Shown in pieces: positions 9,079-17,972 of a DNA stretch of 64,000 nucleotides. A program made the translations under genes and the position numbers. The DNA comes from JADGGM01 sp027307005 (GTDB taxonomy: Bacteria > Gemmatimonadota > Gemmatimonadetes > Gemmatimonadales > Gemmatimonadaceae): assembly GCA_035455745.1 (NCBI GenBank), contig DATIEP010000059.1, forward strand, positions 186,001-250,000. The letters run 5' to 3'. The stretch's first letter is position 1; every line of letters starts with the position of its first letter. Under the pieces are notes generated by a model. It saw only the letters and a list, made by a program, of their open reading frames with translations, did no database searches and had not been told where the DNA came from.

Positions 9079-11574
9079 TCATTCGTACCGCAGCGCCTGC
9101 ACCGGGTCGATGCGCGACGCGCGGAGTGCCGGGATGTACCCCGAGGCGAGCGCGACAGCGGTGAGCACCCCCGCGGACAAGGCCATCACCACCGGATCGT
9201 GTCCCTTGAGCTCGAACAGCAGCGATTGCGCCGCTCGGCCTAACGCGATGGCGCCGGCGATGCCGATCACACCGCCGATCAGCGTCATGACCGCCACCTG
9301 ACGCAGCACCATGAGCTGCACCTTGCCGCCGTCCGCGCCCAGCGCCATGCGCACGCCGATCTCGCGCGTCCGTTGGGCAACCGAGTACGCCAGCACGCCG
9401 TACAAGCCGACAGCCGCCAGCAGGGTGGCCAAGAGGGCAAACGCCGCCGACAACGTGCTGATCAGCCGGTCGAGGAACACGTTCTCCTTCACCTGCTGCG
9501 CCATCGTCTTGAGCTGCTCGACCGGCAGATTCGGATCCAGCGACTTCACCACCCGCGGAATCTCGGCGAGCAATTGCTGTGTGCTGCGCGACGTGCGCAC
9601 ATAGAAATACGAGTATCCCAAACTCGAATCCTGCAGCGTCGGCTCGAAGAACACCGGCGGAATCTCCTGCTTCACTTGACTGTACTTCGCGTCGCGGATG
9701 AGTCCGACGATCTGCATGTTGAGCGTGTCCCCGCCATCGGACATCCGCTTGCCAACGGCGTCGGCGCCTAACCCGAACTTCCTCGCGAACGCCTGGTTCA
9801 CGATCGCCACCTTCGGCGTTCCCAGTTCATCGGACTCGGTGAATTCCCGGCCGCTCAAGAGCTGGATGCCGACGGTCTTGAAATAACCGGGACCGACTTC
9901 GTTGTACCGCGAATTCGCATCCGTGTCCGGCCCTTTCTTGAATCCTTCGACCGACACGTCCATCCCCCAGTTGTTGCCGGCCAGAAGCGGAACCATGGCC
10001 TGGGTCACGTTCGTCACGCCGGGCAGCGCCGCCAGCTGCTCGTTCAGCCGCGCGAACAGCTGCCGCGAATGCGCATGGTCGTAGCCGTTCAGCTCCGGCT
10101 CGATCGAGAACGTCGCCATGCTGTCGACCCGAATGCCGAGATCGACCTGGCTCACGTTGCGCAAGCTCTTCACGAACAGACCCGCGGAGATGAGCAGCGC
10201 CATCGACAGCGCGATCTGCGCCGTGACCAACGACGTCCGGAAGCGAGCCGCCGAGCGCGCGCCGGAGTGCTTCCCCGTCCCGGCGCGGATGGTCGAGGCC
10301 AGATCGGGACGCGTGCTGTGCAGCGCCGGAAACAGACCGAACAACACGCCGGTGGCGAGCGACAGGACCGCGGTAAACAGGATCGCCGAGCCGTGCAGCC
10401 CGAATTGCAGCGTGCCGGCCGTATCGTTAGGCAAGAGACTCGCGATCAGGTGCAGCGTCCAGTACGCGATGAGCAGGCTCACCGCGCCGCCGATCAGCGC
10501 GAGCAGGCACGACTCCATGAGCAGCTGGCGCAGGAGCTGCCAGCGCGTCGCGCCTAACGACAGACGCACCGCCATCTCGAGCGAGCGGCCCGCACCCCGC
10601 GCGAGCAGCAGGTTCGCAATGTTGGCGCACGCAATGAGGAGCACGATACCCGTCGTCGCCAGGAGCAGCGTCAGCGGCGTCTTCGTTTCCTTGTGCATCG
10701 AGCTCTGGCCGCGCCGGCCATCGGTGATCGTCAATACCTTTGCCTTGAACCGCTGCATCGTCGCATCGCTCATGTCCTTCTGCAGCGGCGCTTCGATGTC
10801 GGTGATGATCGGGTGGAACACGGCGTTGGCCATCACTTGCGCCCGCTCGATCGACACGCCGGGCGCCAGCCGCGCGAACACGTACACCCAGTACGCCCGC
10901 CGGTTGGTCATCGCATCGGTCCAGCCCTGCAGCATCTGCATGCGCATCGTGATCGGCACGTACACCTTGGGTTCGACCCCGAGCGTCGTGCCCGTGAACC
11001 CATCCGGCGCCACACCGATGATCGTCATCGAGTGCCCGTTGACCACGATCTGTTGGCCGACCACGTGCGGATCGGAACCGAGGTCGTTGACCCAGTACTC
11101 GTAGCTGAGCACGGCGACATAATTCTGCCCGATCACGCGGTCGTCGTCGTATCCGATCAATCGGCCGAGAGCCGGCTTCAGGCCTAACGTAGGGAAGTAC
11201 GACCCTGACACCAGCATGCCGTCGCCGCTGATGGTCTGCCGGTGGTACGCGACGTTGACGCCGAATGCGCGGTGCGCGACGACGGCGCTGAATCCGGGAT
11301 GCGCCTTCTCGAGATCGCGAAACATCGGATAGCTGAACACGACGTCGCAATTCCCGGCCTGATTGCACGAGTTCGACCCGGGCGCGGGGCCGGTCATGGC
11401 GAGGTTCACCAACCGGCCGGGGTCGCGCACCGGCAGCGGCGCCAGCAGCATCTCGTTGAACATCGAGTAAATCGCCGCGTTGGCTCCGATGCCGAGCGCC
11501 AACGACAGCAGGGCAACGAGGGTGACGAACGGCGACTTGACCAGCGTGCGGAAGGCGAGCTTCAGGTTGGCCAT
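9079..11574 (-). CDS. second ADOP-type ABC permease (MacB-core/FtsX duplicate)
   Basis: 831 residues. It begins MANLKLAFRTLVKSPFVTLV, the common ADOP opening, followed by ALLSLALGIGANAAIYSMFNEMLL, a MacB-like periplasmic core, FtsX membrane segments at LLATTGIVLLIACANIANLLLARGA, a second core and a terminal FtsX triplet ending RASRIDPVQALRYE. ATG 11574 is chosen because homologous openings start here and GAGGA lies upstream; the frame stays open for another 40 low-complexity residues. No ABC ATPase is adjacent, as usual for orphan permeases. Its export role is unknown. Confidence 0.85.
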   Translation of the reverse strand: MANLKLAFRTLVKSPFVTLVALLSLALGIGANAAIYSMFNEMLLAPLPVRDPGRLVNLAMTGPAPGSNSCNQAGNCDVVFSYPMFRDLEKAHPGFSAVVAHRAFGVNVAYHRQTISGDGMLVSGSYFPTLGLKPALGRLIGYDDDRVIGQNYVAVLSYEYWVNDLGSDPHVVGQQIVVNGHSMTIIGVAPDGFTGTTLGVEPKVYVPITMRMQMLQGWTDAMTNRRAYWVYVFARLAPGVSIERAQVMANAVFHPIITDIEAPLQKDMSDATMQRFKAKVLTITDGRRGQSSMHKETKTPLTLLLATTGIVLLIACANIANLLLARGAGRSLEMAVRLSLGATRWQLLRQLLMESCLLALIGGAVSLLIAYWTLHLIASLLPNDTAGTLQFGLHGSAILFTAVLSLATGVLFGLFPALHSTRPDLASTIRAGTGKHSGARSAARFRTSLVTAQIALSMALLISAGLFVKSLRNVSQVDLGIRVDSMATFSIEPELNGYDHAHSRQLFARLNEQLAALPGVTNVTQAMVPLLAGNNWGMDVSVEGFKKGPDTDANSRYNEVGPGYFKTVGIQLLSGREFTESDELGTPKVAIVNQAFARKFGLGADAVGKRMSDGGDTLNMQIVGLIRDAKYSQVKQEIPPVFFEPTLQDSSLGYSYFYVRTSRSTQQLLAEIPRVVKSLDPNLPVEQLKTMAQQVKENVFLDRLISTLSAAFALLATLLAAVGLYGVLAYSVAQRTREIGVRMALGADGGKVQLMVLRQVAVMTLIGGVIGIAGAIALGRAAQSLLFELKGHDPVVMALSAGVLTAVALASGYIPALRASRIDPVQALRYE

Positions 11575-11708
11575 GACGAGTTCCTCGGAATGCGCGGTCG
11601 CTCCGCGTCGCCTGCCTGAGACACCCGGTCGGCCCGGATGGTTTACGGCACGCGGCCGCGAGGACACTGGCCCTCGCCGGCCGCGTCGCACCATCCACTA
11701 CGCTGCGA

Positions 11709-11783
11709 TCAGTATCCAGGATTCTGCGTCAGTTCCGGCGTCACATCGATTTCCCGCTGCAGTATCGGATAGAGCGCGGGATG
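11709..11783 (-). pseudogene. C-terminal remnant of a RagB/SusD outer-membrane lipoprotein
   Basis: In the 335-bp gap between the ADOP permease and yceI, about 24 codons on the minus strand read HPALYPILQREIDVTPELTQ then NPGY and a TGA stop. This is the hallmark C-terminus of SusD-family nutrient-uptake proteins (consensus roughly PIPxREIDxNPxLTQNPGY). The open frame continues upstream to 11891 but loses clear similarity, and no SusC or rest of SusD is present. I infer a deletion scar of a former SusCD locus. The remainder of the gap (11575-11708 and 11784-11909) shows no other gene. Confidence 0.65.
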
Positions 11784-11909
11784 CCGAGCACTGGTCGACA
11801 ACCCGAGCCACCGAGTTGGTAGTGTGCTGTACCGCGTGGTAAGATCACGCGGGCGACGCCGGTCTATTCTGGCTGCGACCGCCCGACCCACAGGTTTGGA
11901 GGAGAAGGA

Positions 11910-12581
11910 ATGCTGAGATTTGGAGTGGCACTGAGTGCGGGGCTCGTCATCGGGGCTGCGATCGTCACCCTGGCCGCGCCGCCGGCCCGCTCGAGCGAGC
12001 TCGGCGCACGCATCCGTTCAGTCTCTCGCACACACGCGCCGGTGCACCTCGTCGTCGGTCCCAAGTACAACTCAGCGCGCTACTTCGTGCGCGAGCAGCT
12101 TGCGAGCATCAATTTCCCGAGCGACGCCGTCGGCGTCACGGACGACGTTTCCGGCGGCATCTCGATCGACGACAAAGGACAGATCGGATCCGATTCGAAG
12201 TTCGTCGTCGACATTACGAAGCTGAAAAGCGACCGGTCGATGCGCGACGGCTACATCCAACACCGCACGCTGCAGACCGATCAATATCCCACGGTGACGC
12301 TGGTGCCGAAGCAGTTCCAGGGTCTGCCGTCGCCCATTCCGGATTCCGGCAAGGTGACGTTCACGTTGCTGGGCGATCTCACCGTGCACGGCGTGACGCG
12401 GCCCACGAATTGGGCGGTGACGGCGTACCTGCGCAATGGCGAAGTACGCGGCACGGCATCCACCGGCGTCACGTTCGACGACTTCAAGCTCGACAAACCC
12501 AAGGTCGGCTCGGTGTTGAGCGTGGCGGACAGCATCCACCTGGTGTACGATTTCGATCTGGTCCCGGCGTCGGGCTCCTGA
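11910..12581 (+). CDS. YceI-family secreted protein
   Basis: 223 residues. A signal peptide (LSAGLVIGAAIVTLAAPPARS) is followed by the YceI lipocalin-like barrel: FPSDAVGVTDDVSGGISIDDKG, FVVDITKLKSDRSMRDGYI, TVTLVPKQF and FTLLGDLTVHGVTRPTNW. Members bind isoprenoid or other lipophilic molecules in the periplasm; the ligand is unknown here. A strong ribosome site (GGAGGAGAAGG) sits just before ATG 11910. The following amidohydrolase starts 44 bp downstream with a GCCTAACG motif in the gap, so the two may be co-transcribed. Confidence 0.88.
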   Translation: MLRFGVALSAGLVIGAAIVTLAAPPARSSELGARIRSVSRTHAPVHLVVGPKYNSARYFVREQLASINFPSDAVGVTDDVSGGISIDDKGQIGSDSKFVVDITKLKSDRSMRDGYIQHRTLQTDQYPTVTLVPKQFQGLPSPIPDSGKVTFTLLGDLTVHGVTRPTNWAVTAYLRNGEVRGTASTGVTFDDFKLDKPKVGSVLSVADSIHLVYDFDLVPASGS

Positions 12582-12625
12582 CCGCGGAGGCGCGCCGGGC
12601 GCCGCCGCCTAACGAAAGGCACGTC

Positions 12626-14062
12626 ATGATGCTCGCACGCTGGGCCGCCGCGGGACTGATCCTCGCCGCGGCGGCTTCCGCTCGTGTACGCGCGCAAGGG
12701 GCGCGGCCGGCGCTGTCGCCGGCGGTCAAGGACGTCGCCGCGATCGACACGAACATCGTCGCCCTCACGCACGTGCGCGTGATCGACGGCACGGGTGCGC
12801 CGGCGCGCGCCGACCAGACGGTAATCGTGCGCGACGGACGCATCGAGCAGATCGGCGCGGCGGCCGCGGTTGCCGTGCCGTCTGGCGCGCGCGTCCTGGA
12901 TCTCACCGGCAAATCCGTGATCCCCGGACTGGTGATGGTGCACGAGCACCTGTTCTATCCCACCGGTCCCGGCGTCTACGGAAACGTGGCCGAGAGCTTC
13001 GTGCGCCTCTATCTCGCCGGCGGCGTGACGTCGATGCGCACCGGCGGCAACATGAACGGCTACGGCGACATCGGTCTCGCGCGGGCGATCGCACGCGGCG
13101 AGAAGCCTGGACCGTGGATCGACGCCACGGCGCCGTACCTCGAGGGACCTGGGTTAGGCCTCGATCAGATACACGAGCTCACCGGACCGGACGATGCGCG
13201 CCGCATGGTCGACTTCTGGGCCGACGCCGGCGCGACGTCCTTCAAGGCGTACATGCACATCACCCGCGCCGAGCTCGGCGCGGCGATCGCCGAAGCGCAT
13301 CGGCGCGGGTTGAAGGTGACCGGCCACTTGTGCTCGGTCACGTACCGCGAAGCAGCTTCGTTAGGCATCGACAACCTGGAGCACGGATTCTTCGTGTCCA
13401 CGGATTTCGTGCCGAACAAACAACCGGATGTGTGCCCGGGGCAGAACACGGGACTCGCGACCATCGCCACCCTCACCCCCGACTCGGCGCGCGTACGCGA
13501 CCTCATCAAGTTTCTCGTGGACCATCACGTCGCGATCACGAGCACGCTCACGGTGTTCGAAACGTTCACGCCGGGCCGGCCCATGCCGCGCGGCCTCGAC
13601 GTGCTCGACCCGATCCTGCGGGAACAGTTCGAACAGCGCTACGCCGCGACGCAGCGCGACACGACGCGGCGCTTCGACGCGATCTTTGCGCACGCACGCG
13701 CCCTCGAAGTCGCATTCATGCGCGCGGGCGGACTGCTGCTGTCGGGCACCGACCCGACCGGCGGTGGCGGCGTCGTCCCTGGGTTCTCGAACCAGCGCGA
13801 GCTCGAATTGCTCGTCGAAAGCGGTTTGACCCCGCTGGAGGCCATCAAGGTGGGCACGTTGAACGGCGCCACCTACCTCGGCCGCGCCAAAGACGTCGGT
13901 TCGATCGCCCAGGGCAAACAGGCGGACCTCGTCGTGATCGACGGAGATCCGTCGACGAATATCGCCGACATCGAGCACGTCGAGATGGTGTTCCGCGACG
14001 GGATCGGATACGATCCGCAAAAACTCATCGCGTCGGTGAAGGGAAAAGTCGGGCTGTTCTGA
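12626..14062 (+). CDS. secreted amidohydrolase (imidazolonepropionase-like metal-dependent hydrolase)
   Basis: 478 residues with a signal peptide (AAAGLILAAAASARVRAQ). The amidohydrolase core begins LTHVRVIDGTGAPARADQTV and continues GKSVIPGLVMVHEHLF, with HEH as the metal-binding HxH. Later features are KVTGHLCSVTY, LEHGFF, LLSGTDPTGGGG (the metal-ligand Asp region) and the closing LGRAKDVGSIAQGKQADLVV. Such enzymes hydrolyse cyclic amides, esters or dipeptides; the substrate is not predictable. Two adjacent ATG codons start the gene at 12626. The open frame reaches back to 12410 through yceI antisense-like sequence, which was ignored. Confidence 0.85.
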   Translation: MMLARWAAAGLILAAAASARVRAQGARPALSPAVKDVAAIDTNIVALTHVRVIDGTGAPARADQTVIVRDGRIEQIGAAAAVAVPSGARVLDLTGKSVIPGLVMVHEHLFYPTGPGVYGNVAESFVRLYLAGGVTSMRTGGNMNGYGDIGLARAIARGEKPGPWIDATAPYLEGPGLGLDQIHELTGPDDARRMVDFWADAGATSFKAYMHITRAELGAAIAEAHRRGLKVTGHLCSVTYREAASLGIDNLEHGFFVSTDFVPNKQPDVCPGQNTGLATIATLTPDSARVRDLIKFLVDHHVAITSTLTVFETFTPGRPMPRGLDVLDPILREQFEQRYAATQRDTTRRFDAIFAHARALEVAFMRAGGLLLSGTDPTGGGGVVPGFSNQRELELLVESGLTPLEAIKVGTLNGATYLGRAKDVGSIAQGKQADLVVIDGDPSTNIADIEHVEMVFRDGIGYDPQKLIASVKGKVGLF

Positions 14063-14295
14063 CCATGACAGCCCGGATTTGACGGATCGCTCGGCTGAGG
14101 AAGCCCAACTCGCTGGACTGGTCCTGGACGCGCGTGACGCCGGCGGACCTTCCCACGTCAACACCTTGTCGCTATGTTACAGCGTAGTCGAATGTTGCAT
14201 TAATCACCCTCAAGCCCCTTGTACCACTGAGTCGCACCCGCCCATCCGCGCGCAGACGCCGCAGTCCCGCGCGAGCACACCAGCAGCACACCTCG
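14063..14295. other. intergenic stretch without a supported gene
   Basis: Between the amidohydrolase and the HNH domain. A plus-strand frame opening at 14079 crosses it, but its residues show no family features. It holds no hairpin terminator that I can see and no GTTAGGC motif, a relative gap in that signal. Confidence 0.35.
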
Positions 14296-14670
14296 CTGCC
14301 AACAAGTCGTACCGCTTACACGAACACGCGTCAGTGGCTGCTCGACCGCCACGGTGCCGTATGTACGTACTGCGAGCGACGCGTTCATCCCGATGCGATC
14401 ACGCTCGATCACGTGACGCCACGCCGCGGCCAGACTGCCTATGATCGCCGCGACAATCTCGTTCTCGCCTGTCCCGACTGCAACGCGCTGAAGGCAGACA
14501 AGCCGATCCTCGCGTTCCTGATCGCACGCCGTGATCGCGCGGTGAATCTGCTCCGCTTTGGCGAGCACCTGAGCCCCATGCTGCTCGACCTTGCCCGGCA
14601 GATCGCCGGACCCGAAGGCGTTGCGCGCGCCGAGCGCTTGTCTGACCCGGACTATCCGTACAAGGACTGA
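14296..14670 (+). CDS. HNH endonuclease domain protein, start unclear
   Basis: The reading frame encodes an intact HNH fold: TNTRQWLLDRHGAVCTYCER (first CxxC), ITLDHVTPRRG (the catalytic DH), NLVLACPDCNALKADKP (the Asn and second CxxCN), then an Arg-rich tail ending DPDYPYKD. HNH proteins of this size are metal-dependent nickases or nucleases. No ATG, GTG or TTG lies in frame between the stop at 14185 and the GTG at 14413, yet the conserved region clearly begins by 14302. A CTG at 14296 is placed as a provisional start; a frameshift or sequencing error near the 5' end is equally possible. Starting at 14413 would delete the first CxxC and half the active site. Confidence 0.6.
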   Translation: MPTSRTAYTNTRQWLLDRHGAVCTYCERRVHPDAITLDHVTPRRGQTAYDRRDNLVLACPDCNALKADKPILAFLIARRDRAVNLLRFGEHLSPMLLDLARQIAGPEGVARAERLSDPDYPYKD

Positions 14671-14782
14671 AACGCGCCCGTGCCGGCCGCGACGCGACTC
14701 GCGCGTCGAAAAAGAAGGATCCGATCGGAAACCGTCCTGCCGGTTCCCCCCGTAGTATAGAGAAAGCCCATCGGACTCCGAC

Positions 14783-15028
14783 ATGATTGCCGCCATACTC
14801 CGCCTGCTCGCGCTGCGACCGCTACTCGGCCTCGCCATCCTTGGCTTCCCGATCCTGCTGCTCGTGGTCGTTGGCCTCGTCACGATTCTGGCCTTCAAGT
14901 TCCTCGTTTTCATCGTGCTGCCGATCGTGGCGGTCGTGTGGCTCGTCCGCATGTTCAAGCGGTCGTCGTCCACGCATGAAACCGGACCTGACGGTGAAAC
15001 CGATGCCGGGCCGGACGCCGCGTCGTGA
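14783..15028 (+). CDS. small membrane protein, unknown function
   Basis: 81 residues: two long hydrophobic stretches (LLGLAILGFPILLLVVVGLVT and the FLVFIVLPIVAVVWLV region), a short basic patch (RMFKRSS) and a polar acidic tail. This is the profile of a small two-TM inner-membrane protein. No family recognised. It sits just before another small membrane protein (15060) and may be co-transcribed with it. The third codon positions are strongly G/C, as expected for a genuine gene here. Confidence 0.5.
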   Translation: MIAAILRLLALRPLLGLAILGFPILLLVVVGLVTILAFKFLVFIVLPIVAVVWLVRMFKRSSSTHETGPDGETDAGPDAAS

Positions 15029-15059
15029 TTGAAGGGTTGCGCGACGCGAAGGTGAAGAT

Positions 15060-15347
15060 GTGAAGCTCGCGCGCATTCAACGTCTGGAACGGTTCGCGGT
15101 CGGTTCGCTCCTGTTGAGCCTCGCGCTCATCGCGGCGGACCGCATCCGCCACCCTCGCGGCCTGTTCTTCCTCGTGCCGTTGCCGCGTCACCGAACCGGC
15201 GCCTTGCAGCCGCTGTGGTTCGTGTTTCGCAGCCGGCCCGCATTGTCCATTGGAGTCGTGCTGCTGGTGGCAGGACTCTGCACCGCGTTGGTCGCAGCGT
15301 GCGCGGAGATCGGCTCCGCCCTCACGCCGCAAGAGAGCGATCGTTAG
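15060..15347 (+). CDS. small membrane protein, unknown function
   Basis: 95 residues from GTG 15060, with an AAGGTG stretch upstream. It has one hydrophobic segment near the N-terminus (FAVGSLLLSLALIAA) and a second near residue 75 (LSIGVVLLVAGLCTALVAA). Third codon positions are nearly all G or C, supporting a real gene. No family recognised. The next gene (HExxH protein) begins 22 bp after the stop, so it may belong to the same transcript. Confidence 0.5.
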   Translation: MKLARIQRLERFAVGSLLLSLALIAADRIRHPRGLFFLVPLPRHRTGALQPLWFVFRSRPALSIGVVLLVAGLCTALVAACAEIGSALTPQESDR

Positions 15348-15369
15348 CAGCGATCGAACGGAGAGATCG

Positions 15370-16011
15370 ATGGAGCGCTGGCAGGACCGCCTCGCGCGGT
15401 CGCTCTACGGCTCGGTTTCACGCAGCCGCACCGTGCGCGGCGTCATGGTCGACGTGGTCAACACGCGGCCTGACATCGACACCGAGCACGTCTTCGCCCG
15501 CCTGGACGACGCGCTCGGCATCATCGAGCGACATCAGCCGTGGTACTTCCGACATCTGGTGCGCGACTTCGCGCGCATTGCGGTGAGGCGCTATGCCTGC
15601 CGCGGTGCGTACTTTCCCGACGAGCGCACCTGTCTCGTCGAGCTGACGTTCAGCGTGAACCCCGAGTTTTCGACATCCCAGATCGCGTCCACGATCGTGC
15701 ACGAGGCCATGCACGCGCGATTGGACCGGCGCGGTGTGGCGTTCACCCGCGAGATCGCGGCGCGCCACGAACGGTTCTGCCGCCGCGCCGAAGTCGAGTT
15801 AGGCATGTCGCTGCCGGACGGTGAGCCGATCGTCGAACGGGCGCTCGCGTCTCTCGCCGCCAGCGACGAAGACGTAGCGCCCGTGATCGATTGGAACGTC
15901 GCCAGCCGGCGCGTGGCGCAGGCCGATCTCGACGCGCTCAACGCCCCGCAATGGCTGAAAAAGACGCTCGCGCGACGCGCCGGACTCGATCCCGGCGCAA
16001 CCCCTGACTAG
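15370..16011 (+). CDS. putative zincin-like metalloprotease (HExxH protein)
   Basis: 213 residues from ATG 15370, chosen for GGAGAG just upstream; the frame continues back to 15250 without signal. The middle has SQIASTIVHEAMHARLDRRG, an HExxH zinc motif (HEAMH) preceded by hydrophobic residues as in gluzincins and metzincins, and a downstream ARHERFCRR that could provide a third ligand. No signal peptide or TM, so it is probably cytoplasmic. I do not recognise a named family, and proteolytic activity is inferred only from the motif. The 3' end overlaps the convergent small gene at 16008 by 4 bp. Confidence 0.6.
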   Translation: MERWQDRLARSLYGSVSRSRTVRGVMVDVVNTRPDIDTEHVFARLDDALGIIERHQPWYFRHLVRDFARIAVRRYACRGAYFPDERTCLVELTFSVNPEFSTSQIASTIVHEAMHARLDRRGVAFTREIAARHERFCRRAEVELGMSLPDGEPIVERALASLAASDEDVAPVIDWNVASRRVAQADLDALNAPQWLKKTLARRAGLDPGATPD

Positions 16012-16316
16012 CGAGCGGGAGCCCCGCCCTCCTGTGGAGCGGTAGGAGCGGTAGTGGTATTCCGGTTGCGGTGCGCCCAGTGCTGGCGCGGCTGCGCCGG
16101 CTGAGACCGCTTGAACAGCAGGTCCGCGTAGTAGGTCGCGATGCGCGTCCTCACGGACTCTTGCGTGTCGTTGGACTTGGCTTGAAACGGCGCGTACCGG
16201 TTGGCATCGCCGGACACCTGGAACCACCACCACGATTCTGTTCTGGCGCCAGCCGGCGCCTCGACCCTGCAGCTGAACGTCCGGCCATTATCTGCGAAGT
16301 CGAACGCTTTCAGCAT
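16008..16316 (-). CDS. conserved-looking hypothetical protein, 102 residues
   Basis: ATG 16316 is chosen because GGAG lies 7 nt upstream and the sequence becomes protein-like there (MLKAFDFADNGRTFSCRV). It contains ESWWWFQVSGDANRYAPFQA, then DTQESVRTRIATYYADLL, and a basic, Thr/Pro-rich tail. The aromatic WWWF cluster and internal helix suggest a small folded domain, but no family is recognised. It overlaps the HExxH gene tail-to-tail. The open frame upstream to 16670 is antisense to the DinB gene. Confidence 0.55.
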   Translation of the reverse strand: MLKAFDFADNGRTFSCRVEAPAGARTESWWWFQVSGDANRYAPFQAKSNDTQESVRTRIATYYADLLFKRSQPAQPRQHWAHRNRNTTTAPTAPQEGGAPAR

Positions 16317-16430
16317 TGGGATCTCCAATCGGGTTGAGCCGTAATCTACCATCGCGGACCGCCCGCTGCCTACCTTCCTCGTGTAACGACCCGCTCGCCG
16401 GGCCAGGGACCGCTTTCCGAGGAGAGGCCA

Positions 16431-17030
16431 GTGCGATACGACTTTCTCGTCGAGACGTATAAGACCGAACGCATCAAGACGTTGAGCGTCTGGTCGCAGA
16501 TTCCGGACACACGCATGTCCTTTCGCCCGGAGCCCCGTGCCCGGACGCCGCTCGAGCACATGGTCCATCAGTGCGTGAGCGAGGACACCTGGATGCGCAC
16601 GATGCTCGGCATCACCGTCCCGCTGCCGATGCTGCCTTCGGTGGAGAGCCGGCTGTCCTTTCTCGAGCACTACGCCGCCGCGTCCGCCGTGCGCCTAACA
16701 GAGCTCGAGCGCAAGCCCGACGAGTGGTTCGAGGCGCCCACCACTTTCTTCGACACGCAGCGTTTGCGCGCCTGGGTGCTCACGCGCCGCCTCACTCACT
16801 CCTCGCACCATCGCGGACAGCTCACCGTTTACCTGCGACTCTGGGGACAGCCGCTCTACTCGACGTACGGTCCCAGTGCAGACACGGGCGGTCTGTTCCA
16901 GAACAACGCGGCCGTCATCTATCGCTACCGGACCATCGGGCACCTGCTGCAAGCGGAGGCTGCGGGCGGCGAGTTCCCTGCGCTGCCCGGCCCCGGCCAA
17001 CAGGCGCCCACCGAGCGTCCGGACGGTTAG
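16431..17030 (+). CDS. DinB-family protein (putative metal-dependent hydrolase/thiol transferase)
   Basis: 199 residues from GTG 16431, preceded by GGAGAGG. It has the DinB four-helix arrangement: the first His in LEHMVHQCVSED, and the paired His of RRLTHSSHHRGQLTVYLRLW, which together form the usual metal site. DinB-like proteins include damage-induced and mycothiol- or bacillithiol-dependent transferases; the exact activity is unknown. It lies immediately upstream of ku, about 80 bp away. Confidence 0.8.
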   Translation: MRYDFLVETYKTERIKTLSVWSQIPDTRMSFRPEPRARTPLEHMVHQCVSEDTWMRTMLGITVPLPMLPSVESRLSFLEHYAAASAVRLTELERKPDEWFEAPTTFFDTQRLRAWVLTRRLTHSSHHRGQLTVYLRLWGQPLYSTYGPSADTGGLFQNNAAVIYRYRTIGHLLQAEAAGGEFPALPGPGQQAPTERPDG

Positions 17031-17109
17031 CACGCCCGGAGCCGGCGCGTGACTGACCGGTACCGGACTTGCTGAACTGGTGGTGTATCGGACTCGAGCG
17101 GAGGCCAAG

Positions 17110-17970
17110 GTGGCGACGATCTGGAAAGGCACGCTCAGCATCGGATTGGTGACGGTACCCGTCGAGCTAAAACGCGCGATTCGTGACGACGAGCGCATCC
17201 ACTTTCATATGCTGCACGACGACGACATGGCGCCGATCCATTACCAACGGGTCTGCACCGCCGACGGCGCCGAGGTGCCTTGGGATGACGTCGTCAAAGG
17301 CTACGAATACCGCAAGGGCAAGTTCATCGTGCTGACCGACGGGGACTTCAAGACCGCCGCGCTCTCCGCATCGTCGACGGTCGCCGTGCGCGAATTCGTG
17401 CCCGAGTCGTCGATCGATCCTCGCTACTTCGAAACGCCCTACTTTCTCATCCCGGGCAAAGGCGGCGAGATGGCCTACGCGGTGATGCGGGAGGCGATCC
17501 GGAAGACCCAGACCATTGGGTTAGGCACGATCGTGATCCATCAGCGCGAGCACATCGCGGGACTCAAAGCCCTGGGCAGCGCGCTCGTGCTCGAGTTGAT
17601 GCGCTTTGCCGATGAGCTCGTCGACGAGAGCAATTACACCTTCCCGTCGACAAAAGAAGTGCGTCAGGCGGAGTTGAACATGGCGCAGCAACTGATCGAC
17701 GGTCTCAAGGCGACGTTTCAACCGGAGCAGTACCGGGATCAGTACCACGCCAACCTGATGAAAATCATCAAGTCGAAGATGAAGGGCACGCACGCATCGC
17801 TCGAGGAGCCCGAGACGGCCAGGGGCGACGACAAGGTGATCGACCTGATGCAGCGCCTGCAACAGAGCCTCGCCGGCGCCGGGAAGCACGGTCGGACGGG
17901 CGCACGGCGCGGCCGCACCGCGGCGCACCGCACGCGCACGACGCGGAAGCGCGCCGCGCGGTCGGCCTGA
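17110..17970 (+). CDS. ku: Ku protein, non-homologous end joining
   Basis: 286 residues. It opens ATIWKGTLSIGLVTVPVELK, the standard bacterial Ku start, with HYQRVCTADGAEVPWDDVVKGYEY and YFLIPGKGGEMAYAVMREA of the Ku core, and ends in a Lys/Arg-rich tail expected to touch DNA or LigD. Homodimeric Ku loads on double-strand ends and recruits LigD. GTG 17110 has GGAGG 5 nt upstream, better than the open frame back to 17080. LigD begins 2 bp after the stop, so the two form an operon. Confidence 0.95.
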   Translation: MATIWKGTLSIGLVTVPVELKRAIRDDERIHFHMLHDDDMAPIHYQRVCTADGAEVPWDDVVKGYEYRKGKFIVLTDGDFKTAALSASSTVAVREFVPESSIDPRYFETPYFLIPGKGGEMAYAVMREAIRKTQTIGLGTIVIHQREHIAGLKALGSALVLELMRFADELVDESNYTFPSTKEVRQAELNMAQQLIDGLKATFQPEQYRDQYHANLMKIIKSKMKGTHASLEEPETARGDDKVIDLMQRLQQSLAGAGKHGRTGARRGRTAAHRTRTTRKRAARSA

Positions 17971-17972
17971 CG

